NCBI GenBank assembly: GCA_964023205.1 | Contig: OZ026848.1 | Span: 27,205,912 to 27,269,911, forward strand | Reading direction: 5' to 3' | DNA length: 64,000 nucleotides | Source of the DNA: Lutraria lutraria | Lineage: Eukaryota > Mollusca > Bivalvia > Venerida > Mactridae | Shown: positions 23,619-33,432 of the stretch, one piece after another | Layout: each line of letters starts with the position of its first letter | Numbering within the stretch: position 1 is the first letter of the stretch | The notes under the pieces: generated by a model | Told to the model about the DNA's origin: nothing | The model's database searches: none | The model's input: only the letters and a program-made list of their open reading frames with translations | Made by a program: the position numbers and the translations under genes

Positions 23619-25945
23619 GAGAGCTGTACTGTTTCTGTTATTGCCCATTGATAATATCACATATTAACTTCATACCTACTGCAGGCCCTTTGTTAAGCAT
23701 TAACAATCGTTGCATCTACCTCGTCCATGTTTTGTCTTATTTACGCTCATCTGTCTGTATCAGTTCTTATATTTGCCTAAAAACCTGGTGTTGATGATTG
23801 TTGTCAGACTGAACTGTAGCAAGTATATTGATTAGTGTTCTTGTTCATATATGATGTCCTTGGCTCTGAGGGTGATATAATCTTTCATGAATGTCCTATG
23901 AAATTTATTAAACGTTTTGTATTAGTACATGTTGTCCTATTGATTAGCTGTCACGTGAAATGTTTAAACGAAGTCAACAAATTAGTCCAGGAAGTCCTGG
24001 ATGCATATCTAGTTACTTCTTTTGTATCTTTCTACCTCAGGTAAATCCCTGTATGCTTGCCAGACATCTGTGGATAGCTTCAACTCAATTCTTGACACTC
24101 TTGGAGGACAATGCGAGACGTCTCGTGGCAGGGAACTGCTGTCATTTGTTACAATTATACCTGACAATCCTTCATTCAGAGCTTCCACACTTCCGAATAC
24201 CGGGAAACTAAAAGACAGATCAAAGGTTTGGTTACAAATATTAACTTAGACATATTGTGTACAACCAGCTATGACATAACGTATTATTGTTACATTTTAA
24301 GTAAAGCAAGGTATTGTCTTTTTGTAGCCTTTTATAGTTCATTAGTTTGGCACTGAGCTTGCAAAGAGTCAACTGTTTAATGCATTAAGTTTGTATAGTC
24401 ATTAGATGTTGTTTATCTTTAAGAATCTTTAATTGATGTTATGTTTGTTGATCTCCAACGAAAAGTTATTAATTTGATCGATTGTGCTACTGTATATATA
24501 TACTGAATCTTTTTATATATTTGGTCCTTTGAAGGTAATTTTTGGCACTGGTGACAGTCTTGGAGCAGTCACTGCTACTGCTAACTCTGGCTTTATTCGT
24601 GCGGCTGAACGGCAGGTAATTATTCTCAGAGCTGTTTTTGTTAATATAATTATAAACACTATTCTTGGTCTGTCTTGGGTGCGAGAGGCAGTGGGGTGGA
24701 ATTTATCAAGTTGTGTGTGTTTTAGATTAATATCAAATGTCCAGAATATTTGTTTATCAACCATCTGTCGTTTCTGTGATTTGGTATAAATAAATAATTC
24801 AGTTGTAGAAGGCTCTCAGCAGTTCCATTAAGCCCGCCATTTTGATAGCTAGTATGATATCGTTGTGCCCTTACTATATTGCTATTCGAGGGCTCAGTGC
24901 AACACTGTCGTAACTTGTTCTTATTTCAATATGAGTTACGACACTGTTGCGTTGAACCCTCGTATTGTCAGTTGTTGAAATGATCAATTTTTTTGATACA
25001 TACGTAGCAGCGAAACCACGATATTGATAGAAAAGAAAGAAATCATATAAAAACATACAATTAATCCAACGACACCCATTATACTACCTTCACATTCTAC
25101 ATAATAGGAATACAAATGTATAAGTGACATCTCCACAATTAGCAATCGTTCTTTTTGTTACCATGGTCTACTTATTAGACATATTGAAAACCAGAACAAA
25201 AATAATTGGTTGTTTTCATAATAGGATACTTAGTTGCAAAAAAGGTGTGTTTATGAGGTTAACAAGGTCCATGATGATATGAATTATGTAAAGTTAGCAA
25301 AATGTATACACCAACAGGACTGATCTACCATTTCCCTTTGGCTACCATTAAACAAATCAGTTAGTGATGACATTCAAAGTATGAGTACAAAATAATAGTG
25401 TGATTAAAGTATGTTTTCCATTATTGAACTGGCCTATCTCATGTCAGGTCGCGTGTTGCAATTGATTGCTTGCATGTTTTAGATGATTGTTCATGAGAAT
25501 GGGATAGATTGATCGAAAGGAAGATAGCTAACTAATACAGACTTTGATATTAGTTCTTTGAAGTTTTTCTTTGCTCTTTCCGTCATGATAGATGTACTCT
25601 TTAATTTATATTTTGTTTAATAATATGATGTAAAACAGTATCACTCTAGACTTCTGGCATCAACTCAAACATGGATTTATACCCTCTACAGATGTTACGT
25701 TAACCCAGGGATGTAATATAGCATCCCTGATTAACCATATTAAAATGTTGTTGATAGTTGAAAACAATTCATTATTTGATCTCTTATAAGTTTTAAAACA
25801 TGTATGATTTGACATTATGTCATATTGATTTTAAACAATTTCTCTTATTTCACAGGGAGTAACATTCTCTGCATTTGTACATGGAGCCAGAGCCCTGACA
25901 GAAATGAAGGAAGTCACAGCAGAGTCGCTTTCCACAGAACCTTGA
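20016..25945 (+). CDS. C7orf25-like UPF0415 protein (DUF1308, PIN-like), five exons, N terminus missing
   Basis: Exons 20016-20250, 20940-22034, 24041-24225, 24535-24615 and 25856-25945 join with phases 1, 1, 0 and 0 and GT-AG borders to give 561 codons plus TGA. The product matches vertebrate C7orf25 from memory: 'VNLDITTLISLVSAVSHGGC', '[10 protein letters not shown]' and 'FGTGDSLGAVTATANSGF' are family hallmarks. Known family layout is an N-terminal domain of unknown function followed by DUF1308, a domain I recall being grouped with PIN-like nucleases; no substrate or pathway is established. The human protein is about 420 residues. This one is already 561 without its first ~50 residues, because about 230 Ser/Asp/Asn-rich residues separate the two domains. 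An in-frame ATG at 19932 is an alternative start, but the tract ending 'cattatttcag' before 20016 is a better acceptor. No promoter was identified. Confidence 0.92.
20940..22034 (+). CDS. C7orf25-like gene, large central exon
   Basis: 1095 bp between acceptor TTGTAG and donor AAAG/GTATGG. The first part finishes the N-terminal domain ('KVVFAFYNGVTCDIAGVL') and keeps the acidic motif ESESDD (about residues 156-161 of the joined product), which I also recall from the vertebrate protein. About 230 residues rich in S, D, N, E and K follow, with no obvious domain. The exon closes with the start of DUF1308: 'RVNLDITTLISLVSAVSHGG', Asp at about residue 397 being a candidate PIN-type acidic residue. 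Confidence 0.92.
22717..22920. mobile_element. MITE with TACTGTGAAATCATT ends, in an intron
   Basis: The left end 'tactgtgaaatcattaaatt' and the right end 'aataaatgaaaatacagta' are imperfect inverted repeats. The body has the pattern 'gggtcggctcatccacg', 'ccccacgaaatggcc', 'accacgaaaattg'. The copy at 40820-41025 has the same ends and the same CACGAA motifs. It lies in the 2-kb intron between 22034 and 24041 of the C7orf25-like gene. Confidence 0.75.
23589..23615 (+). repeat. (GA)n microsatellite in an intron
   Basis: About 13 GA units followed by TGAGAGAG, within the 2-kb intron of the C7orf25-like gene, 426 bp upstream of the acceptor at 24041. Confidence 0.95.
24041..24225 (+). CDS. C7orf25-like gene, DUF1308 exon
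   Basis: 185 bp, acceptor TCTACCTCAG, donor CAAAG/GTTTGG. It encodes '[20 protein letters not shown]' and then 'FVTIIPDNPSFRA', aligning with the vertebrate '[20 protein letters not shown]' and 'NVVPDQPSERA'. It continues in phase with the exon ending at 22034 through a split Gly codon. Confidence 0.92.
24535..24615 (+). CDS. C7orf25-like gene, 27-codon exon
   Basis: 81 bp, phase 0 on both sides, acceptor TTTGAAG, donor CGGCAG/GTAATT. It encodes 'VIFGTGDSLGAVTATANSGF' followed by IRAAERQ, the most conserved block of the family, with a GTGD Asp that may be part of a PIN-like acidic site. Confidence 0.93.
24887..24962. repeat. 76-bp near-perfect palindrome, copy 2, intronic
   Basis: Same length, arms and loop as 14967-15042, with a few substitutions ('ggctcagtgcaacac'). 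It sits in the last intron of the C7orf25-like gene, 272 bp after the donor at 24616, so the pre-mRNA would contain a ~30-bp stem hairpin. Confidence 0.82.
25699..25736. other. Intronic hairpin
   Basis: 'gttaacccagggatg' pairs with 'catccctgattaacc' around a short AT loop, with one mismatch. It lies 120 bp before the last acceptor of the C7orf25-like gene. It may be a remnant of a small palindromic element; no function is implied. Confidence 0.6.
25856..25945 (+). CDS. C7orf25-like gene, terminal exon
   Basis: Acceptor TCTCTTATTTCACAG, then 29 codons and TGA at 25943-25945. It encodes 'GVTFSAFVHGARALTEMKEV' and a short tail, matching the vertebrate 'GVKFSVFIHQPRALTESKE'. The 3' UTR runs to the poly(A) signal at 26084. 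Confidence 0.92.
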   Translation, partial: GVTFSAFVHGARALTEMKEVTAESLSTEP

Positions 25946-26083
25946 AAAACTGTCATGGTTGTTTAAACTTTGGACTGTTGGACAGTGCATTTAAATGGGT
26001 GAAAACATTGTATTGTTGTGCCACTGATTAAAAAATTGTGTTTGTCTCTCGGGATTTGTTAAGGTTTTTGGCTGTTTATGTAT

Positions 26084-26089
26084 AATAAA
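26084..26089 (+). terminator. Polyadenylation signal AATAAA
   Basis: A canonical AATAAA 139 bp after the stop codon of the C7orf25-like gene, followed at 26098-26120 by a GT/T-rich stretch (tgttgtttgttgtttttg) suitable as the downstream element. Cleavage is expected at about 26100-26110. Confidence 0.8.
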
Positions 26090-26105
26090 TCACAAACATG
26101 TTGTT

Positions 26106-27587
26106 TGTTGTTTTTGTTTCAATTGACAAAGTAAATGGACATTCACAAAGTTTCAACTCGGTCGAAACAGATATTAACCAGGCTTGAACAAGCTTGTTGG
26201 AACCACACGTCAGATTAAAAATATTAAATTGAAATTGTATGTAGTTATCATATTGCTGCCTGCCTTGGTATAAAGTAAGATTTTATTGAGACCTTGCATG
26301 TGTCTTTGATCAAGGTCACTAATACTAAAAATAGGAACAGTTTTCGCTAAGTAAAATATAACATATCTGGTTGAGGTGGACAATTCCGCGTTTCTTCTTT
26401 AAATCTTGTTGCCCTGGTTTGCAAATATTCTATTAATTATTTGAGGATCTATTTACGTACAGCTGTTCAAGTCAAACATCTTGGAGTACATGATTAGCAA
26501 GACCTTACTGATTTTATTACTGCTATTTTATGTAAGATTTATCTATAAAATAGACCCTGAAGGAAAATGACGTTGTAGAGAATTCATAGTGTCAAGTGCT
26601 TTATGTTGAATTTATTCTGATATTCTTTGATCGACCTCAGTTTCATTATGCTTTTTGGACACATTTAGAAATAGCTGGGAAACACTTATTCGCTGCTTGT
26701 AGAAGATTTATCTACATAGATATATGGGGAGGCTTATTGAGTGTGTCTTGTTCTTTGTGTGTAATTTGTGTTCGTCTTTCTATCTTGAGCTGCCAGAATT
26801 ATCCAAACTTTCATCTGATTCAGATTTTTTGGAAGGATGTGCGTTTTCAGGTTCGAACAGTTTGTCTGCATCTAAAACGAGCATAATTTGTTATTGAAGC
26901 TAAGTACATGCAATTTGAATATTTGTGACTGAGAATGCCTATTTTATAATGAACCAATGTCTATATGTACTTCGCATTTGATGAGACTATCTATGAAAGT
27001 GAGAATTGATTGCTGTCAAAATGGTAAATTGTTACCTCGCTGGTTAATTCTTGGTAAAAACATCTGTTTATTACATTGTACATTGTATGTCTTATAGTTT
27101 TGTACATTGTCATTCACATGCTTCTATTCGAGTTACTGCGAAAGTCTATCAAACTGTTCTGTGGTTTCATTGCTATTTGTAGTTTGATACTGTTTACCTT
27201 TGATGTTGGTCTGGAAATTAACCCGGAAACCTAAAGTGGATGAAGTGAGCACTCCTGAATACATTGTATATTTTGAATATGGACTTCGATAAGATAAAAG
27301 AAGATAATTATAGTTGTGCGTTTCAGACTTTTTAATACATTGTTGAACTTAAAAGTTATCATCACGTTTAGCTTTCACTTTACTGCTTACATACTGTCAG
27401 AAATAAATGATAAAAAACATTAGTGAACTCTTGTATCAGAGATGTATAATATGTATCTGCTTGTATGTATAACAAATAGCTGATTATTGATCTGTAATAG
27501 TCTGTATTTGTCTTTTTAATTGCATTTTAGTTGTTTACAGTGATGCCAGGTTGAATTATTCTTATAAACCTTGTTTATTTTGTTTTT
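26106..27587. other. No recognised feature
   Basis: A 96-codon frame at 26596-26886 is Cys/Phe-rich and has no recognised similarity. No repeats with defined ends. Confidence 0.45.
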
Positions 27588-28855
27588 AGCTCACCAGAGC
27601 ACGAATGTGCTCAGGGTGAGCTTTTGTGATCGCCCTGCGTCCATCGTGCGTCATTACGTTTATGTGGCGTCCATGTTTACTTAAAACAACATCTCCTCCT
27701 ACACCGCTATGCCGATTGCAACCAAACTTTGCTGGAATGATTCTTGGGTGGTCCCCTTTCAAAGTTGTGCAAAAAATTAAATTTCATTAAAAATTCTGGT
27801 TGCTATGGCAACAAATAGAAAAAACTTAAAAAATCTTCTAGTCTGAAACCACAGGGCCTAGAGCTGAGATATTTGGTATGTAGCATTGTCTAATGGAACT
27901 CTACAAAGTTTGTTCAAATTATTCCCCTGGGGTAAAAATTGGCTCTGCCCCGGGGGTAACTTGATTTTACATAGACTTATATAGGAAATTTAAAAAATCT
28001 TCTTGTCAAAAACTACAATGCCTAGAGCTTTGATATTTGGTGTGTAGCATAGTCTAGTGGACCTCTACCAAGTTTGTTCAAATTATTGCCCTAGGGTCAA
28101 AATTGGCCCCGCCCCGGGGGTCACTTGATTTATATAGACTTATATAGGAAAATTTAAAAAATCTTCTTCTCCGAAACCGCAAGGCCTAGAGCTTAGATAT
28201 TTTGTATGTGGCATTGTCTAGTGGACCTCTACCAAGTTTGTTCAAATTATGGCCCCGGGGTCAAAATTAGCCGTGCCCTGGGGTTTATTCTATTTTATAT
28301 AGGAAAATTTAAAAAATCTTCTCCGAAACCACAAGGCCTAGAGCTAAGATATTTGGTATGTAGCATTGTCTAGTGGACCTCTACAAAGTTTGTTCAAATT
28401 ATTGCCCTAGGGTCAAAATTGGCCCCGCCCCGGGGGTCACTTGATTTATATAGACTTATATAGGAAAATTAAAAAAATCTTCTTCTCCGAAACCGCAAGG
28501 CCTAGAGCTTAGATATTTTGTATGTGGCATTGTCTAGTGGACCTCTACCAAGTTTGTTCAAATTATGGCCCCGGGGTCAAAATTAGCCCTGCCCTGGGGT
28601 TTATTCTATTTTATAGGAAATGTTTTAAAAATCTTCTTCTCCGAAACCACAAGGCCTAGAGCTAAGATATTTGGTATCTAGCTTTGTCTAATGGACCTCT
28701 TTTAAATCTGTTCATATAATGGCCATGGGATAAAAAACGGCCCAGATGGGTCACTTGATCTTACTTAGACTCGTATAGAAAACTTCAACAATGTTAATCT
28801 CCAAATAACCTTTTCTCCTGGTGAGCATTTATAGGGCCATCATGGCCCTCTTGTT
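27588..28855 (+). repeat. AGCTCACC...CTCTTGTT bivalve repeat with ~160-bp internal units
   Basis: It opens with the hairpin 'agctcaccagagcac' / 'gtgctcagggtgagct' and 'gtgatcgccctgcgtcc'. It closes with 'ggtgagc', the palindrome 'gggccatcatggccc' and 'tcttgtt'. Six internal units are anchored on 'cctagagct' at 27857, 28021, 28185, 28337, 28501 and 28655 (spacings 164, 164, 152, 164, 154). Alternate units are most alike, giving a 316-bp higher-order period. It is non-coding. I recognise the ends as a widespread bivalve repeat of unsettled class. Confidence 0.85.
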
Positions 28856-28927
28856 ATTTGATGTCTGTAACAATGCATGTGTCATTATTGGAATGTGTAG
28901 TGTGTACCAGTAATAATTCTTACTTTT

Positions 28928-29100
28928 ATACGCCCATATTGAGGAGAATTATTATGGGAACACCTTCGGCAGGCAGCGTCTGCAATAGTTGTCTGCTCTC
29001 TTTATTTAAGGTTTTCCCTTTGATGTTCACCAAATTAGTTAACATGTTTACAGTCATTTATCTTGGCCAAATGCGATAATTTGAGATATCGCCACTTGAA
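28928..29100 (+). repeat. 5' fragment of TATACGCCC-type repeat
   Basis: 'ttttatacgcccat' with 'ttattatggga', then 'gcgtctgcaatagttgtctg' and 'tttgatgttcaccaaatta', resembles 51833-52075 (tatacgcccg ... ctctctaattcaaa ... tcctcaccaaagtt). The 3' half is missing. Confidence 0.5.
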
Positions 29101-32100
29101 CCCATTGAATTTTAAACTAGATTTGACACAAAATGATGAAATAGACAGTATTTGCTCTCAAAACTCACCATGCAGTTATCTCCTATTCTTAACTAGTGAT
29201 TTTATAAGAGCGTATTTTCTGACAGTTTATTGTTAGTCTTTTCTGGATTTTATCCGTCGTTAACAAAATTTCTGTTATTTACTGAGACCAGTAAACCCTA
29301 TAGTGTTACCAGTACTAAAAAGTCCTGTCTTTCTGTCAACTACTGTCACGTATTAATAACATAAAACCTGTAATTTTAGACCAACGTATACATTAGTTAG
29401 TTCGTGCCTCTCACCAATCATTGCCTATGTAGTTAGGTAAATCGAATTGGAATTATTTTGTTGTTGAAAACAAAACTGGTACTTTTTGCATTTGCAAAAG
29501 TCGATAAATCTATGTTTACCACTATAAACAAACGACATAGGCAAGGCTTATAAATTAATACCAAATGCATATACATGTGTATTTTGTTTTCATGTTATGT
29601 TCGTTTCAAATCGTTTCATGAAACACTTGAAAACAGTGCTGGAAATATAAACATGGAGTTTTGTATTGGTCATACCTTTAGTTGTTTATATGCCACCCCA
29701 GGGATGCTCCCTGGTTACTCTAACAAACTAGTGAAATAATGTCAACAGGAGAAAGGTGATAGTTCGACAGTTCCAGCGTTAATGAAGTACTAGTACATCT
29801 ATCATAAGACTCGCGCTTACCTCACACAAATCAGCCTAAGTACTAAACGCAATGAAATTAGATTATGATGTGTAAGAAGTCGAATCTCTGTTTTACACAT
29901 TCCGTAGCTAATAGTGCACATGGAAATACATGAATCTTGATACAACTATATATATACTTTACTATTCTCATTCAAGTGTATGACGGCATGTATAATTGAA
30001 AACCTGTGGCACACTATTAATTAAACCGTTTTTAATTTCTTGATCAGAATATTCAGCAAAAACGCTCTTTGCAACCAAAGAATATGACGTCCTATTCGGC
30101 AGAAAATGACGCAATAGATTTTATCCGCCCTCCAAGTTGAACACGTCATCTAAAGTTACAAGATAATTTTGACTAGTGTATTTTCTGAAAATTCGGTACA
30201 CTTGATTCAGTAAGTCGTGTATGTTTTGTCTATGCTTCATGCGTTTCGTTTTTTGAGAACATAAAATACGACCATCTTTGAAAAGACACAAATAAGAACT
30301 TTCATACCGTCACGGCTACGACGGGGAGTTTCACAAAACACTCGTCTAGATTTAGTGTCTGCTCTTCTATTATATTACGAACCTTAGACAGCCGAACGTT
30401 TGTCAAAAAATGATTCACAAAGTTTTTTTTCTATGCTAACAAAGTTAGTTTGTTTCCTGGCTAACCCGACCAACATTATTTTTTCTGCCGACCATAGCCT
30501 TTTTTCGGTCTCGGATTATTTTTCTTTATCTCAATATTTTCATTAACATGAACTGATATCCGAACTAGAAATAAATTTGCAAAAGGTTTTGCCGATCTAC
30601 TGATCCTAAACGTTTTGGAGTTACATGATTGTGGAAACATGCTATTGATTGATTGATTTATTTTTGACCTGGTGTAATTCGAAGAAAATTCCCTAGTTCA
30701 TTTTATATTCCAACTGACTTAAGTTACATCTCATTTAAGCATCGTGCGATAAAATTATTCCAATACTTCAATGAATATAAAACAATGGCAACTGAAAGCG
30801 GTATTGGAGTGTATTGTGTTCTAACTTTTCTGAATATGTTTTTCAATTCTTGTGAACTTTCCGCACATTTAGGTCCTAGCTCATTTCTTAAATGTATCTT
30901 GCCGCGTTAGCAATTCTTATGCTTAATCTTGCTATCCCTTGTTTGTGAATACAACGTGCTTTAGCCTATATTTATTATTTTGGGGATATTTTGTCAGCTG
31001 TTAAAAATGGTTGTACGTAATGTAAGATATTGTCTTTGAAACTGGCCCTATATTGTAACCTTTGAAAATGTCGTAAAGTCTGCCTGCTTTTGACTTTATA
31101 ATTAAATTGGAATGATACTAGGAAAATGGAATAAAAATTAAACATACTTGCTCTTCGTCAAGAAGAGTTATACATATCCATATCTATTTGACAATGTTTT
31201 AATAAGTAAAAATATGTATTTCTTTCGGAGATTCTTTTACACTTGAATATCAAATGCTCCTATCGTGTTCACGTTGTTTTATACTTGTCCTTTTGAACAG
31301 TGTTTATCAAAAAAAAAAAACGTCAACAGTTTGTAACCATCTGCTTACAGTTTTAAGATTAGTTAGATATGGGCAAGATTTGCAACGTGTCTATGTGAAC
31401 TTCAACTGGTGATCATTTAAGCGCCTGTAAATAATGAATATTATATTATTTATATATATTTTGTTATGACCATTAAATTGGCACATGTAAATGCCGTTTT
31501 GCATAGATTAAAAGTATTCAGTCATTTATTATAAATTTATGAATATATATAGATAAGTAAAGGATTCCTAGATAAAATGCATACAAAACATGCCATGCAC
31601 ACACCCTAAAATAACACTTTCCTCAAACCCCACGCAACACAAGAGACCATAAAAATGGAAGGTCAAAATACACCCTCCTGGGGGTAGTCTTCATACAGTC
31701 TGTAGCAAGCCTAAATTGACACGTGATGAAATTACCATATGATGTACACCAAGGTCACGTGATACTCAAATCAATTAGTGTTAACTTAATGACACAGTCG
31801 CTATTTATAGAATGCATTTTCGGTGTAAGGTGTGAAAAAGGCAAATATAGATTAGAATCGAATAAACAAATATTTTATCAGTTTATATTTTGTATGCCGG
31901 CCATTCGGAAGCAAATCATTAAATAACTCATGCTTAGCACTGAATAATTATGATTGATTTCTTGCACGACCAAACTTCTTCTAATTCTTTATCAACAATA
32001 AGAGAAAATGTTTATTACGTCTTAATTGTTGTGATCAGAATGTTCTGACGAATATATATTCAAGAATTAATTACTTAAGTTCACAAAATGTTTTAATAAC

Positions 32101-33313
32101 CTTTTATGTGAATTCCTAAGGGAATTATTTATAATTATTTTAACGAGTTTAGTTTGTATGTATTCCCCATAATCTATAATCTTAATATCAGAGTCAATAT
32201 TTAAGTTTATTTTAATTACGAGTTATCGGAAGACAAATACTTAAATTACGTTTTAAGCAGAGATAATTTAAATGTCAAGAATGTAATTATTAGAATTATG
32301 TTGTTAATCTTCGTGAAGTTATACATGTGTTTTAGTTCAATTATCTCCGACAAAATTGGAAGCAAATTCAGCCATAGAAGCAAAGGTTTGATGGACAAAT
32401 TAGTCATAATGTTTTTCAAAACTTACTTTCGCATCGAAGCTTTGTAATTCAACTGCTAATTTACACTATCTTGCAACAAGTTAGTTTTAACTGCAGATGG
32501 TGCAGCCTATTCCAGACAATTAAACAACATCTCGCTCTCTGGAATAACTGAATTAAACATGCCTATTGGGATCATTCGTATGTTTTACACATTACTTCTA
32601 TGTCAAGTTTATTCCAAACAACGTTTTGTTACAATCACATTAGTCCATAATTATCTGAATTGATATTTTTTTACGTGTTGACTACAGGGACGCTAAAACA
32701 TTGCATTAAAAGCAAACATGTTTGCACTTACCTATATTAGCAATGAGCTGCTTATTTACACTTCGGTTTGCATGCCCATGAGACATTCTAGATAAATGGT
32801 CTGTCGAACTAGAAATGTTATTGGATGTATAAAAAGATGCATTTATTCTTCAAGCGTAATTAAACGTTCGCTCAGTAATCATTTCGAAAAAAAGTCGCTT
32901 TGTCAAATAGTCCATGTAATTATTTATATGTCTAGAGCCTGTTCTACAATGCACTTATATGACTTTGTGCGATATTTTGATGCACACATTTGTCTGTATG
33001 AGTCTTCTGGGTTGTTGCGGATCAATTGTTTCGAGTTTCGACAATGTCATACCATGTATACATTGGCAATAAGAAAATGTTTTATACGAATGCTCTGTTG
33101 AGCTTCAGAGAATGTGAGTAAACGTTTCTAGAATAAGTTCACCATTGGCATTCATTGTTTTGAGCTGTTAACAGTGCTTGATCAATGGCAACATACCTGT
33201 ATGGTCTTATAGCTTGTAACTAGTTATTTCTTTTGTTTTTATTTGTTATGTAATATCCTTCATTTGGGTTCGGTTTAACCTCGCAACTAGTGAACAACGC
33301 AACTATGAAAGAC
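29101..33313. other. Long AT-rich tract without supported gene
   Basis: I found no convincing coding sequence, RNA gene or repeat with ends. Open frames at 31723-31926 and 32796-33101 have no recognisable domains. A poly-A run lies near 31308. Confidence 0.4.
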
Positions 33314-33432
33314 ATTTCAGCATACTTTGAAAAACAAATATTTCAGCATACTTCGAATAACTGATATTTCAGTATGCCTTCAAAGACATTTCAGCATACT
33401 TTGAAAAACAGGTATTTCAGCATACTTTTTAA
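33314..33432 (+). repeat. ~26-bp minisatellite, 5 units
   Basis: 'atttcagcatactttgaaaa' units start at 33314, 33340, 33366, 33388 and 33414 (spacings 26, 26, 22, 26) with point changes. It is older and less regular than the 35-bp array at 18221. Confidence 0.85.

Noticed and set aside
24513..24764. 83-codon minus-strand frame over the 27-codon exon
   Set aside because: Shadow of the conserved plus-strand exon.
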